Shown here piece by piece: positions 23,620 through 33,021 of a stretch of DNA of 33,872 nt. This stretch comes from Litorivivens sp041625495 (lineage in GTDB: Bacteria; Pseudomonadota; Gammaproteobacteria; Pseudomonadales; Spongiibacteraceae): assembly GCF_041625495.1 (NCBI RefSeq), contig NZ_JBFJTH010000021.1, positions 1-33,872 of the forward strand. Reading direction: 5' to 3'. The notes beneath the pieces were generated by a model. It had not been told where the DNA came from and searched no databases. It saw nothing but the letters and a program-made list of their open reading frames with translations. A program made the position numbers and the translations under genes. Position 1 is the first letter of the stretch; every line of letters begins with the position of its first letter.

Positions 23620-23625
23620 TACAAT
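23620..23625 (+). promoter_or_regulatory. Putative -10 box for lepA-lepB
   Basis: TACAAT followed by CGCCGGC, in the 108-bp gap between rseC and lepA, 67 bases before the lepA start. No good -35. Suggests the lepA group can be transcribed separately from the sigma-E operon. Confidence 0.35.
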
Positions 23626-23692
23626 CGCCGGCTTTGAGCCCCGCCGGTGTCGTTGCCGGCCTTTGTGAACCCTAACCGGCCCTGGGAATTGT

Positions 23693-25492
23693 GTGAGCAG
23701 TCTTAAACATATTCGAAATTTTTCCATTATTGCCCATATTGACCACGGCAAATCGACGATTGCCGACCGCTTTATTCAAGTGTGTGGCGGTCTTACCGAG
23801 CGTGAAATGGCTGAGCAGGTGCTCGATTCGATGGATATCGAGCGCGAACGCGGCATTACGATCAAGGCGCAGAGCGTCACCCTGAACTATACAGCCAAGG
23901 ATGGGGAAACCTACGAGCTCAATTTTATCGATACTCCGGGACACGTAGATTTCACCTACGAGGTGTCTCGCTCGCTGGCGGCCTGTGAAGGGGCGTTGCT
24001 GGTGGTCGATGCAGCTCAAGGGGTTGAGGCGCAGTCCGTTGCCAACTGCTATACCGCCATAGAACAGGATCTTGAGGTTATTCCCGTCCTCAATAAGATG
24101 GACCTGCCGCAGGCTGATCCAGAGCGGGTAAAGCGAGAGATAGAGGAAATTATTGGCCTGGATGCCACGGATGCTGTCGCGGCGAGTGCCAAATCAGGCC
24201 TGGGTATCGACGATATTCTGGAGCAGATAATCGCCAAGATCCCACCTCCTGTCGGCGATCCTGACGGTGAATTGCAGGCGCTGATTATTGACTCCTGGTT
24301 TGATAATTATCTGGGTGTTGTGTCGCTGGTGCGGGTCAAGAATGGCGTCATCAAAAAAGGTGACAAGGTCATTGCCAAGACTATTGGTAAAGCACACGGT
24401 GTCGATAACGTCGGTATATTCACCCCAAAACTGACGTCAACAGGGCAGCTGCGTGCAGGCGAAGTGGGCTTTGTGGTGGCGGGTATCAAGGATATCCACG
24501 GTGCGCCGGTCGGCGACACCTTTACCCACGCATCAACCAGCAGCGTTGCAGCGTTGCCGGGATTTAAAAAGATAAAGCCGCAGGTATATGCCGGTATGTT
24601 CACGGTATCTACAGACGACTACGAAGATTTCCGCGAGGCATTGGCCAAGCTTACATTGAACGATGCCTCCCTGTTTTACGAGCCGGAAACGTCCGATGCG
24701 TTGGGTTTCGGCTTTCGCTGTGGTTTCCTCGGCACGCTGCATATGGAGATCATTCAGGAGCGGCTGGAGCGGGAGTACGACCTGGATCTGATCACCACCG
24801 CGCCCACGGTTATTTACGAGGTAAAAACCAAGCGAGGAGAAGTTGTACAGGTCGATAACCCTTCGGCCCTGCCAGATCCTGGCGAGTTGGAAGAAATGCG
24901 AGAGCCCATAGCGCGTGCCAATATTCTGGTGCCGCAGGAATTTGTCGGCAATGTGATTTCCCTGTGTGTTGAAAAGCGCGGTGTTCAGAAAGATATGCAG
25001 TTTCTTGGGCAGCAGGTATCACTCACGTATGAAATCCCGATGAGTGAGGTAGTGCTGGATCTGTTTGACCGCCTAAAGTCAGTGAGCCGAGGCTTTGCGT
25101 CATTGGATTACAGTTTTGAGCGCTTTCAGGAAGCCAATCTGGTAAAACTTGATGTTTTGATCAATGGAGAGCGTGTTGACGCTCTGGCCATGATCGTACA
25201 CAAGGATTTTGCCGCCAGTCGCGGTCGTGCGCTGGTAGAAAAAATGAAAGAGCTGATCCCCCGGCAAATGTTTGATGTGGCGATTCAGGCGGCAATAGGC
25301 GGTCATGTCATTGCGCGGCAAACCGTCAAAGCATTGCGCAAAAACGTCACAGCAAAATGCTATGGTGGTGATGTCTCACGTAAACGAAAACTGTTGGAAA
25401 AGCAGAAAGCGGGTAAGAAGCGCATGAAAATGGTGGGGAAAGTGGAAATACCCCAGTCAGCGTTCCTCGCAGTACTTAAGGTCGATAGCTAA
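23693..25492 (+). CDS. lepA: Translation elongation factor 4 (LepA)
   Basis: A 599-residue GTPase that acts on the ribosome (EF4). Seen: G1 AHIDHGKST (14-22), RERGITIKAQ, G3 DTPGHVDF, G4 NKMDLP, EF-G-like domains, and the LepA-specific C-terminal domain with GDVSRKRKLLEKQKAGKKRM. Length equals the family norm (about 600). GTG start at 23693; ribosome site weak. The stop codon shares a base with the next gene's ATG (TAATG), coupling it to lepB. Confidence 0.98.
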   Translation: MSSLKHIRNFSIIAHIDHGKSTIADRFIQVCGGLTEREMAEQVLDSMDIERERGITIKAQSVTLNYTAKDGETYELNFIDTPGHVDFTYEVSRSLAACEGALLVVDAAQGVEAQSVANCYTAIEQDLEVIPVLNKMDLPQADPERVKREIEEIIGLDATDAVAASAKSGLGIDDILEQIIAKIPPPVGDPDGELQALIIDSWFDNYLGVVSLVRVKNGVIKKGDKVIAKTIGKAHGVDNVGIFTPKLTSTGQLRAGEVGFVVAGIKDIHGAPVGDTFTHASTSSVAALPGFKKIKPQVYAGMFTVSTDDYEDFREALAKLTLNDASLFYEPETSDALGFGFRCGFLGTLHMEIIQERLEREYDLDLITTAPTVIYEVKTKRGEVVQVDNPSALPDPGELEEMREPIARANILVPQEFVGNVISLCVEKRGVQKDMQFLGQQVSLTYEIPMSEVVLDLFDRLKSVSRGFASLDYSFERFQEANLVKLDVLINGERVDALAMIVHKDFAASRGRALVEKMKELIPRQMFDVAIQAAIGGHVIARQTVKALRKNVTAKCYGGDVSRKRKLLEKQKAGKKRMKMVGKVEIPQSAFLAVLKVDS

Positions 25493-26547
25493 TGGTTAAC
25501 AATCTGTTGCTGGTGGTTAGTGCGCTAACCCTGATTGTCTGGACGGTACAGGAAGTCCGCGGACGTCGGCAGTTAAATGACGCGCTTTCCTGGTGTGCAG
25601 ACCACAAAAAAGAAAACAATGGCGAATCTCTGCTTACGCAGGCGATGCCGGGCTGGTGGAACTCGACCACCATGTTCATAAACCTTGCCTGGATGGCCTG
25701 GTTTGCCAGTGTAGTGCTGGTGAAAGACGGAGATTTTGCGTTGGTGCTGGTGGTGATTACTGCGCTGGCCGGCCTCATCGCGCTGCTGGATCGTTTGTTT
25801 TTTGCGCGTCGCCGAACCTACTTGATAACGGAAGGGAATATAGCGGTCTACCTCAAATATACCGTGAAGGCCGACTATGAAAACCTGAAAGCGCAGCTTT
25901 CTGAGCAATTGCCCATTGCCGAAAATGCCAAATCCTTTTTCCCGGTGTTGCTGGTCGTGCTGGTACTGCGTTCTTTTGTTGCAGAACCGTTTCAGATTCC
26001 ATCGGCGTCTATGGTTCCAAGCCTGGAAGTGGGTGATTACATTCTGGTAAACAAGTTCAGTTATGGTTTGCGTCTGCCCGTGGCCGGCACCAAAATTCTG
26101 GAGGTGGGTGAGCCTGAGCGTGGCGATGTGATGGTGTTTTTCCCGCCCCACGACAGTCGCTATTTCATTAAGCGTGTGGTGGGTTTGCCCGGCGATGAGA
26201 TCGTGTATAAAGACAAGGCACTCTTTATTAATGGTAAGCCTATGGCGCAGACATTACTGGCAGAAGTACCACCGCTGAACCCCCGTTATGAAGTCATCTC
26301 TGAAGATTTGGCAGGGCGCGAGCATTTGATACATCATGAGTTGCGCGTCGATCGTGGCGATTTTCGCGAAGTGGTGCGCCCCGGGCACTATTTCATGATG
26401 GGTGATAACCGTGATAACAGTAGCGACAGTCGCATTTGGGGGCAGGTACCGGAGTCCAATATTGTTGGCAAGGCCTTTGCGATTTGGATGCACTGGCGCT
26501 CAGTAAGCGAACTGCCAAGCTTCGATCGGGTGGGAACCATTCGCTAG
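25492..26547 (+). CDS. lepB: Signal peptidase I
   Basis: A 351-residue inner-membrane peptidase that cuts signal peptides from exported proteins. Catalytic dyad: S173 in IPSASMVPSL and K227 in SRYFIKRVVGLPGDE. Also MMGDNRDNSSDSR, the family's box E. It is longer than E. coli LepB (324), with four predicted hydrophobic segments (about 3-20, 61-77, 81-101 and 149-163) instead of the usual two before the catalytic domain. The ATG overlaps the lepA stop by one base. Confidence 0.97.
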   Translation: MVNNLLLVVSALTLIVWTVQEVRGRRQLNDALSWCADHKKENNGESLLTQAMPGWWNSTTMFINLAWMAWFASVVLVKDGDFALVLVVITALAGLIALLDRLFFARRRTYLITEGNIAVYLKYTVKADYENLKAQLSEQLPIAENAKSFFPVLLVVLVLRSFVAEPFQIPSASMVPSLEVGDYILVNKFSYGLRLPVAGTKILEVGEPERGDVMVFFPPHDSRYFIKRVVGLPGDEIVYKDKALFINGKPMAQTLLAEVPPLNPRYEVISEDLAGREHLIHHELRVDRGDFREVVRPGHYFMMGDNRDNSSDSRIWGQVPESNIVGKAFAIWMHWRSVSELPSFDRVGTIR

Positions 26548-26569
26548 ATAATAAATGCAGGAGGCGGGT

Positions 26570-26947
26570 ATGCAACTTCGATCCAAACAGACAGGCATGG
26601 GCCTGATACCGTTAGCCGTGATCATTTCTGTGGCAGCCCTGCTGGGGTTGTGCACGTTCCGACTGGCGCCGATCTATCTGGATCACATCACGATCCGGCA
26701 GATAGTGAAAAATGCAGCCGAAGACCCGGATCGAAGGGGTATGACTGCATCGGAGATCCGTAAGTCAATGCAGGGCGCGTTTATCACCAACCGCGTGGAA
26801 ACCATCCAACTGCGTGACATTAAATTTACCTCCGAGCGCAATGTGATCATTATGGACGCGCGTTATGAAGTGCGCGTACCGCTGCTCTACAATATTGATG
26901 CGGTTGTGAAATTCGACAATCTGCTGTTTGAAATCCCGCGTAGCTGA
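26570..26947 (+). CDS. DUF4845 membrane-anchored protein
   Basis: A 125-residue protein with one N-terminal hydrophobic segment (about 11-29) and a DUF4845 domain (FRLAPIYLDH, then VETIQLRDIKF and LYNIDAVVKFD). It occupies the same place between lepB and rnc in Pseudomonas and relatives; function unknown. ATG 26570 is chosen over the in-frame ATG 26555 because GGAGG (26560-26564) sits 5 bases upstream and inside the longer version. Its stop overlaps the rnc ATG by one base (TGATG). Confidence 0.88.
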   Translation: MQLRSKQTGMGLIPLAVIISVAALLGLCTFRLAPIYLDHITIRQIVKNAAEDPDRRGMTASEIRKSMQGAFITNRVETIQLRDIKFTSERNVIIMDARYEVRVPLLYNIDAVVKFDNLLFEIPRS

Positions 26948-27624
26948 TGCCTTCCTACGCCGCATTGCAAGAGCGTCTGGGCTACCAGTTTGTTGATGAG
27001 GTTATGCTGGAGCGGGCCTTGCGTCATCGCTCTGCCGGTAAGGACAACAATGAACGGCTTGAATTTCTGGGTGATGCGGTACTGAGCCTGGTTATCGCAG
27101 AATACCTCAGTGAGCGATTTCCCGCCGCTCGAGAGGGCGAACTGAGTCGTATGCGCTCGACCCTGGTTAAAGGGGTTACCTTAGCGAAACTGGCACGAGA
27201 GCTATTACTGGGTGATTACATCCTGCTGGGTAGCGGTGAGCTGAAAAGTGGTGGGCATCGCAGGGATTCCATTCTGGCCGACGTGGTTGAAGCACTAATA
27301 GGTGCGATCTATACCGAGGCGGGTTTTGACGAGGTTCGCCAATGTGTCAGGCGCTGGTTCGCTGAGCGTATAGAACAGATAGCGCCCGGTGAAGCATTGA
27401 AAGACCCCAAAACCCGGTTACAGGAATTTCTGCAGTCAAAAGGCGTGGCATTGCCAGACTATGAATTGGTCGACCAGGCCGGTCAGCCACACAATCAAGT
27501 ATTTGAAGTACGTTGCCGCACACAGTTGGGCGGCAAATCTGTTACCGCGAGTGCAACCAGCCGCAAAAAAGCCGAACAGGCTGCGGCCCAGCAGATGCTG
27601 GATATTTTACAGGGCGAATCATGA
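26947..27624 (+). CDS. rnc: Ribonuclease III
   Basis: A 225-residue double-strand-specific RNase for rRNA and mRNA processing. The catalytic signature NERLEFLGDAVL (35-46) with D43 and second metal ligand E115 (DVVEALIGAIYTE) are present. C-terminal dsRNA-binding domain: PKTRLQEFLQSKG and ASATSRKKAEQAAAQQML. Starts on the stop of the DUF4845 gene and overlaps era by four bases (ATGA). Confidence 0.98.
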   Translation: MPSYAALQERLGYQFVDEVMLERALRHRSAGKDNNERLEFLGDAVLSLVIAEYLSERFPAAREGELSRMRSTLVKGVTLAKLARELLLGDYILLGSGELKSGGHRRDSILADVVEALIGAIYTEAGFDEVRQCVRRWFAERIEQIAPGEALKDPKTRLQEFLQSKGVALPDYELVDQAGQPHNQVFEVRCRTQLGGKSVTASATSRKKAEQAAAQQMLDILQGES

Positions 27625-28517
27625 CAGAATCCCGCTGCGGCTACATTGCTATTGTTGGCCGTCCCAATGTGGGCAAATCCACCTTGCTCAATCACATACT
27701 AGGTCAGAAGATCAGTATCACTTCCCGCAAACCCCAGACCACCCGACATCGTGTATTGGGTATCAAGACCCGTGATACTGTGCAGGCAATCTATGTGGAT
27801 ACGCCGGGGCTCCACCGCGGCCAGAGCCGTGCGATCAACCGCTTTATGAACCGCGAGGCAACCAGCAGCTTGCGTGATGTAGACGTGGTGGTGTTTGTTA
27901 TTGAGGCGGGACGTTGGACTGAGGAAGACCGCTGGGTGCTTGAACAGCTGCGCGACCGGCAAGTGCCGGTGGTGTTGGTGATCAACAAAGTAGATAAGCT
28001 CGATGACAAGGAAGAATTGCTCCCCTTTATTGCCGAGCGAGCCGAAGATCATGAGTATGCGCAGCTGATTCCGGTGTCTGCCCTGCGAGCAGATAATCTC
28101 GATGCACTTGAGCAATCACTTGATGCGTATTTGCCCCAGGGCCCCCATTTCTTTGAAGAAGATCAGATCACCGACCGCAGTGTTCGGTTTTTGGCGGCCG
28201 AAATTGTTCGCGAAAAAATCACTCGGCAGCTGGGCGACGAGCTGCCCTATGCCATGACGGTTGAAATTGAAGAATTCAAGCAGGAAGCGCAGATAACCCA
28301 TATTAGCGCGGCGATTTATGTCGAGCGTGACGGGCAGAAAAAAATACTGATCGGTAAAGGTGGCTCGCGCCTGAAGTCGATTGGAACCGAAGCTCGGCGC
28401 GATATAGAAAAACTTATCGACGGCAAGGTGATGCTGAACCTGTGGGTGAAGATCAAATCCGGCTGGTCCGACGACGAGCGTGCGCTGCGTAGTTTGGGAT
28501 ACAACGACAACGATTAG
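27621..28517 (+). CDS. era: GTPase Era (16S rRNA/30S assembly)
   Basis: A 298-residue essential GTPase that assists 30S maturation. G1 GRPNVGKS (13-20), G3 DTPGLH (60-65), G4 NKVD (122-125), then a KH RNA-binding domain with ILIGKGGSRLKSIGTEAR and VKIKSGWSDD. ATG 27621 gives the standard N-terminus and overlaps the rnc stop; the reading frame extends upstream inside rnc but that part is not Era. Followed 5 bp later by recO. Confidence 0.98.
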   Translation: MTESRCGYIAIVGRPNVGKSTLLNHILGQKISITSRKPQTTRHRVLGIKTRDTVQAIYVDTPGLHRGQSRAINRFMNREATSSLRDVDVVVFVIEAGRWTEEDRWVLEQLRDRQVPVVLVINKVDKLDDKEELLPFIAERAEDHEYAQLIPVSALRADNLDALEQSLDAYLPQGPHFFEEDQITDRSVRFLAAEIVREKITRQLGDELPYAMTVEIEEFKQEAQITHISAAIYVERDGQKKILIGKGGSRLKSIGTEARRDIEKLIDGKVMLNLWVKIKSGWSDDERALRSLGYNDND

Positions 28518-28522
28518 CTATT

Positions 28523-29245
28523 ATGGAAAGCGATTTCGAGCCCGCTTACCTGCTCCACGCGCGTCCCTATCGGGATACTCAGCTGATTATAGAATGTTTT
28601 AGTCGCGAACACGGCCGTCTCGCGGCGGTTGCGCGTGGCGTTAAGGGCAGCGGCAAACGTGCACGCGAGCTGGCGGCAGCATTGCAGCCCTTTCAGTTGC
28701 TGGAAATACGCTGGCGCGGTCACGGTGAGCTGAAAACACTGGTAGACGTCGAATCCCGGCAACCATTGCGGTTAGCTGGCAATTCACTGTTCTGTGCCCT
28801 CTATGTCAATGAAATTACATTGCGAGCCCTGCATCGGCTCGATGCGCACCCGCTGCTTTGGTCTGGCTATGAGACAGCATTGAAGACCATGGCGGATTGT
28901 TCGGCGAAGGACAATGAGGCTCTGCAGGTTATTCTACGGCGCTACGAGCTGCAGCTGTTGGCAGAGCTGGGGTACGGGCTGGATTTCTATCACGACACGG
29001 CCAGTGGGGCGCCTATTGCCGCGCAAGCCCGCTATAAGCTGAGTAATGACGGCGGCTTTTATCAGGTGCCAGCCGCGGATCAGGGTTATCTGGGGGCGGA
29101 TCTGTTGGCGCTGGCGCAGGCATTGGAACAATCTGCCACACTGGATCAGTCCAAGCTGCGTGACCTGAAACGCATCTGCCGGCAAGCCCTAGTGCCGTTG
29201 GTGGGTGCCGCACCTTTGAAAAGCCGAGCCCTATTCACGCGTTAG
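28523..29245 (+). CDS. recO: DNA repair protein RecO
   Basis: A 240-residue recombination mediator that helps load RecA. OB-fold N-terminus YLLHARPYRDTQLIIECFSR and ARGVKGSGKR, then LQPFQLLEIRWRGHGELKTL, and a helical C-terminal half. No zinc cysteines, typical of gammaproteobacterial RecO. No clear ribosome site; close spacing to era suggests read-through translation. It ends 10 bp before the end of the convergent gacS gene. The pdxJ gene that often follows recO is absent. Confidence 0.95.
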   Translation: MESDFEPAYLLHARPYRDTQLIIECFSREHGRLAAVARGVKGSGKRARELAAALQPFQLLEIRWRGHGELKTLVDVESRQPLRLAGNSLFCALYVNEITLRALHRLDAHPLLWSGYETALKTMADCSAKDNEALQVILRRYELQLLAELGYGLDFYHDTASGAPIAAQARYKLSNDGGFYQVPAADQGYLGADLLALAQALEQSATLDQSKLRDLKRICRQALVPLVGAAPLKSRALFTR

Positions 29246-29255
29246 TGAGTGCCCG

Positions 29256-31925
29256 TTATTCCTCGCTGGGAGTGGGTCGCGGCATTAAATTTTCACTGTC
29301 CTCGAACAGGAGCGGCAATTCGACGTTGTCACTCCAATCAAGCAAGCGTTCAATTTCTCTGACAACGTGTTCGCCCTCGCGCATCGCTTGACCGACATTG
29401 CTAGAGGCATTGAATCTCTCAAGCGCGTTTTCCAGAGCCGGTACACCCACATAGCGACAGGCTCCGCTGAGTTGATGGGCTTCATGGCGCAGCGCTGTGA
29501 GGCCCTGGTTTTGTAGAGCCTCTTGCCAACGGCGTTTAGTGGCAGAGAGCTCGCCAAGAAAGCGCTCCAGCATTTCCAGTGCCAGCCAATGCCTGCCGCC
29601 GGCTCGCTGGATACTCTCACCGAGGGCAACGGGTTTTAGTGACGCATGCGATAAGCAGCGCTTGGCGAGTGCACTGAGCCTTTCCAGGGTGAGGGGCTTT
29701 TCAAGCATTTCGTCAAAAACGTCAGGGGCGCAATCGTTGTGGTCATCAGTCAGGTGGGCGGTCAGTGCGACAACATAACTGTGTGCGTTAAGTGCATTTT
29801 CACGAATTTTCTCTGCCGTTTGCGCGCCGCCAAGCTCAGGCATCTGCAGATCGAGTATGATCAACGGAAAGTGTTGCTGCTCACATAGTGCCACCGCGTC
29901 ATGTCCGTTTGCGCATATTCGTGCTGGTAGCTTCAGTTCGTCGAGTAACGCATTGATCAGCAGTCGATTGGATGCATTGTCGTCTACCGCGAGGATTTGT
30001 GCAGGACCGCCCTGGTTGGCATCGGGTGCGCGTAAACGCTGCTCTGGAGGAGAGCCAAATAAGGCATCGGTTAGTGATTGCTGGGTAATCGGCTTCTGGA
30101 GAAAAAGGTAGTCCTCTCGCGAGAGCACCTGAGTCAGGCTGGGGAGCAAAATCACACGGATGTGCGCACGTGGAATGTTGCGTTCGTGCGCAGCAAAGTC
30201 GGCGTAGCTGCTGAATCCTAGCAAGAGGATATCGTCTCTGGAGCTGGCTGCGATCAGCTCGTTGAGGTCATCATAGGCGATAAAGGTAATTTGCAGTGCC
30301 TCGAAACGATGTTGCAAGGCGAGTTTAACTCGAGGATTGTCTTCCCAGATCAGCACGCGGCGTTGCAGCTTGTTTGCAGGGGGTGATTGTTCATCAGATC
30401 GCGTCACCGGCAGCCGCAGCTCAAAGGCTGAACCATTGTGGCCCGATTCCAAAAGTTCAATGTGGCCATTCATCAATTCAGCAATGCGTTTGACAATAGC
30501 CAGCCCCAAGCCGGTGCCACCGTGTTCGCGTGTGTCGGAGCCATCGAGTTGCTGAAAGGCTTCAAACAATTGTTGTTTCTGCGATGGTCGGATGCCGATG
30601 CCGGTATCGCGAACAATCATTCGAAGTTCGACCGTGTCGCCGTCTAGCGGTTCGGTGTGAACAGATATAACGACCTCACCCCGGTCGGTAAACTTGACCG
30701 CATTACTGATCAGGTTGGTTAGCATTTGTTTTAGGCGTGCAGGGTCGCCGATGACGGAGCATGGCAGATCAGGGGCGGCGTCGACAACTAGTGCAATATG
30801 CTTATCGGCGGCTTGCTGGGCAAATAGCCGTGCGCTGTCTTCAATGACGGGCAGCAGAGCAAAGGGTTTAGTGCGCAGTGTAAATTTGCCGGCTTCGATC
30901 TTGGAAAGATCGAGAATGTCGTTCAATACTCCCAGCAAGTGCTCGGCCGACGTACGAATGCTCTCGAGATACTCGCGCCTGCGAGGATTACGCTCATTTT
31001 CCAACAGGACATTGCAAAATCCCAAAATGCCGGACAGCGGCGTCCGCACTTCGTGACTGGTATTGGCCAGAAACTCGGATTTTGACTGGCTGGCGCTGAG
31101 TGCCTCAACGCGTGCCAGTTCCAGTTCCATATTGCTGATTTCAAGGTGTTCAAGCGTGCGTTGCAGGTCCCTATGGCTGTGCTCAACTTCATTCTGGAGT
31201 TTGCGAAACGATTGCTGGGTTCGCTGGGCCAGGCTGTTAATAGTTTCGCTTAGTAGCGTCCAATCTGGGAACTTGGAATCAGGCAGGCGCGTGTTCCATT
31301 GATGGTTGTCCAGTGTGCTGAGGATATCGCGCAACTGCAGTATCCGGCTTAGTAAGATGCGATTTATCCGCCCGCCCAGATAAATGGTTAACAGGATGGA
31401 TAGCATTGCCCAAAGCACTCCCCAGGCAATGGTGAGGTAGCGGGTCTTGAGGATTTTGGTGTGCGCTGCCGTAACGGCGACCCAGCCGATTAACGCGTCT
31501 GTTGTGCCGCGCTCGGCTGGTACGGCGGTGTTGGTGTACCGGTAAATTGGCCAGCGAGCTGAAACGTGGCTTTTTTCCCATACTATCGAGTCACTGTTAA
31601 ACACAGTGGGTTTGAAATCGCCGCTGGTAATGCGAGGTTTCAGATCAGGCGCTAGAATGGCGACACCTAAGATTTCGCGGTCAAGGCTAGTATCCAGCAG
31701 GGATTGGAGTGACGCGATACGGCCATCGAGCAGGGCAGTCCTTGCACTGTTGGCGATCAGGCGAGCGGTGCGTTTAACGTGCTGTTCGTCAAGCGCATGT
31801 GTTTCCACATGGTAGCTGTAGAGCATGAAAAGCCCGGTGGCGCTAACCACCAGTAAAAATGGTAAAATCGCCAGCACCATGATTTGCTGACGCAACCCAA
31901 GCTTAGGCGTGGGAATGACGGGCAT
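29256..31925 (-). CDS. gacS: Hybrid sensor histidine kinase, GacS/BarA type
   Basis: An 889-residue inner-membrane tripartite kinase. From the ATG at 31925: membrane segment about 12-34, periplasmic sensor, second segment about 165-185, HAMP-like linker, kinase core with phospho-His H291 (FLANTSHEVRTPLSGIL), ATPase motifs LISNAVKFTDRG, DTGIGI and GGTGLGLAI. A first receiver-like domain (~521-620) keeps WEDN but lacks the phospho-Asp. A second receiver has D692 (IILDLQMPELGG). HPt domain with H817 (HQLSGACRYVG). GacS/BarA is known to drive GacA/UvrY and small RNAs. An alternative TTG start lies at 32018. Divergent from cysM, as near gacS in Pseudomonas. Its gene symbol could equally be barA. 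Confidence 0.9.
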   Translation of the reverse strand: MPVIPTPKLGLRQQIMVLAILPFLLVVSATGLFMLYSYHVETHALDEQHVKRTARLIANSARTALLDGRIASLQSLLDTSLDREILGVAILAPDLKPRITSGDFKPTVFNSDSIVWEKSHVSARWPIYRYTNTAVPAERGTTDALIGWVAVTAAHTKILKTRYLTIAWGVLWAMLSILLTIYLGGRINRILLSRILQLRDILSTLDNHQWNTRLPDSKFPDWTLLSETINSLAQRTQQSFRKLQNEVEHSHRDLQRTLEHLEISNMELELARVEALSASQSKSEFLANTSHEVRTPLSGILGFCNVLLENERNPRRREYLESIRTSAEHLLGVLNDILDLSKIEAGKFTLRTKPFALLPVIEDSARLFAQQAADKHIALVVDAAPDLPCSVIGDPARLKQMLTNLISNAVKFTDRGEVVISVHTEPLDGDTVELRMIVRDTGIGIRPSQKQQLFEAFQQLDGSDTREHGGTGLGLAIVKRIAELMNGHIELLESGHNGSAFELRLPVTRSDEQSPPANKLQRRVLIWEDNPRVKLALQHRFEALQITFIAYDDLNELIAASSRDDILLLGFSSYADFAAHERNIPRAHIRVILLPSLTQVLSREDYLFLQKPITQQSLTDALFGSPPEQRLRAPDANQGGPAQILAVDDNASNRLLINALLDELKLPARICANGHDAVALCEQQHFPLIILDLQMPELGGAQTAEKIRENALNAHSYVVALTAHLTDDHNDCAPDVFDEMLEKPLTLERLSALAKRCLSHASLKPVALGESIQRAGGRHWLALEMLERFLGELSATKRRWQEALQNQGLTALRHEAHQLSGACRYVGVPALENALERFNASSNVGQAMREGEHVVREIERLLDWSDNVELPLLFEDSENLMPRPTPSEE

Positions 31926-32038
31926 GAGCAAGTAGGCCCTTGAAATGTTAGAATTAACAAGCAGTTGTTCTGCCCGGCGAAATGCATTGACGCGTCCGGT
32001 TTCAGTGAATATGCCCAACTATTTCGCGGAAATCCACC

Positions 32039-32044
32039 TATAAT
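32039..32044 (+). promoter_or_regulatory. Putative -10 box for cysM-relA
   Basis: TATAAT followed by ACCGGCC, 33 bases before the cysM ATG. No clear -35 at 16-18 bases. Confidence 0.4.
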
Positions 32045-32077
32045 ACCGGCCAACTACGAGGATTGCTGGTTTATCCC

Positions 32078-32992
32078 ATGATTGAATTTCCCACCATCGA
32101 ACAGTTTGTCGGCGCTACTCCGCTGGTACGGTTACAGCGCCTGCCCGGTAATACCACCAATACGATTTTGGTGAAGCTGGAAGGTAACAATCCGGCGGGA
32201 TCAGTGAAAGACCGGCCAGCGTTGAGCATGATTAACCGTGCTGAGCAGCGCGGTGAGATTAAGCCCGGCGATACCCTTATCGAAGCCACTAGCGGCAACA
32301 CCGGTATCGCACTGGCCATGGCTGCCGCAATTAAGGGCTACCGGATGGTGCTAATCATGCCCAGCCATATGAGCCTTGAACGCAAGCTGGCTATGGCTGC
32401 CTATGGTGCCGAGTTGGTGGAGGTGAGCAAGGAGGAAGGCATGGAAGGTGCGCGTGATCTGGCACTGAAAATGCAGTCGGAAGGTAAAGGCAAGGTACTT
32501 GACCAGTTTGGCAACGCCGATAATCCTGAGGCACATTACAGCGGGACGGGCCCCGAAATATGGAAGCAGACCGAGGGCAGCATTACACACTTTGTCAGCT
32601 CTATGGGGACAACCGGTACAATTATGGGGGTATCCCGCTTTCTTAAAGAGAAGAACCCCGCGGTGGAGATCATTGGCTTGCAACCCGATGATTGTTCAGC
32701 GATACCGGGAATCCGGCGCTGGCCGAAGGAGTACCTGCCGAGTATTTACAAGCCCGAGTGTGTGGATCGCATTATCGATATGGATCAACGCACAGCGGAA
32801 GTCACCATGCGCAGAATGGCGGCGGAAGAGGGGATACTGTGTGGTGTATCCTCTGGCGGCGCAGTCGCCGGCGCCCTGCAGGTGTCTGAAACCGTCAACA
32901 ATGCGGTTATTGTCGCTATCGTATGTGATCGAGGCGATCGTTACCTCTCTACGGGGGTGTTTGATGCGGCGCTTGGCAAGGGGAGTCAGTAA
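32078..32992 (+). CDS. cysM: Cysteine synthase B (O-acetylserine/thiosulfate sulfhydrylase)
   Basis: A 304-residue PLP enzyme making cysteine (or S-sulfocysteine) from O-acetylserine. Seen: PTIEQFVGATPLVRLQRL start, PLP lysine K44 in NPAGSVKDR, TSGNTG substrate loop (71-76), GTTGT phosphate loop (177-181), and the CysM-type RRWPKEYLPSIY segment. ATG 32078 gives the family N-terminus; an in-frame TTG at 32063 adds five residues. GAGG is at 32058-32061, rather far from this ATG. Followed 29 bp later by relA. Confidence 0.95.
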   Translation: MIEFPTIEQFVGATPLVRLQRLPGNTTNTILVKLEGNNPAGSVKDRPALSMINRAEQRGEIKPGDTLIEATSGNTGIALAMAAAIKGYRMVLIMPSHMSLERKLAMAAYGAELVEVSKEEGMEGARDLALKMQSEGKGKVLDQFGNADNPEAHYSGTGPEIWKQTEGSITHFVSSMGTTGTIMGVSRFLKEKNPAVEIIGLQPDDCSAIPGIRRWPKEYLPSIYKPECVDRIIDMDQRTAEVTMRRMAAEEGILCGVSSGGAVAGALQVSETVNNAVIVAIVCDRGDRYLSTGVFDAALGKGSQ

Positions 32993-33021
32993 GCGCTTCG
33001 CGGGGCGCCTGAGGACAGGGA

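Noticed and set aside
27513..27620. Longer Era reading from 27513
   Set aside because: The extra N-terminal part overlaps rnc and does not match Era; ATG 27621 gives the standard start.
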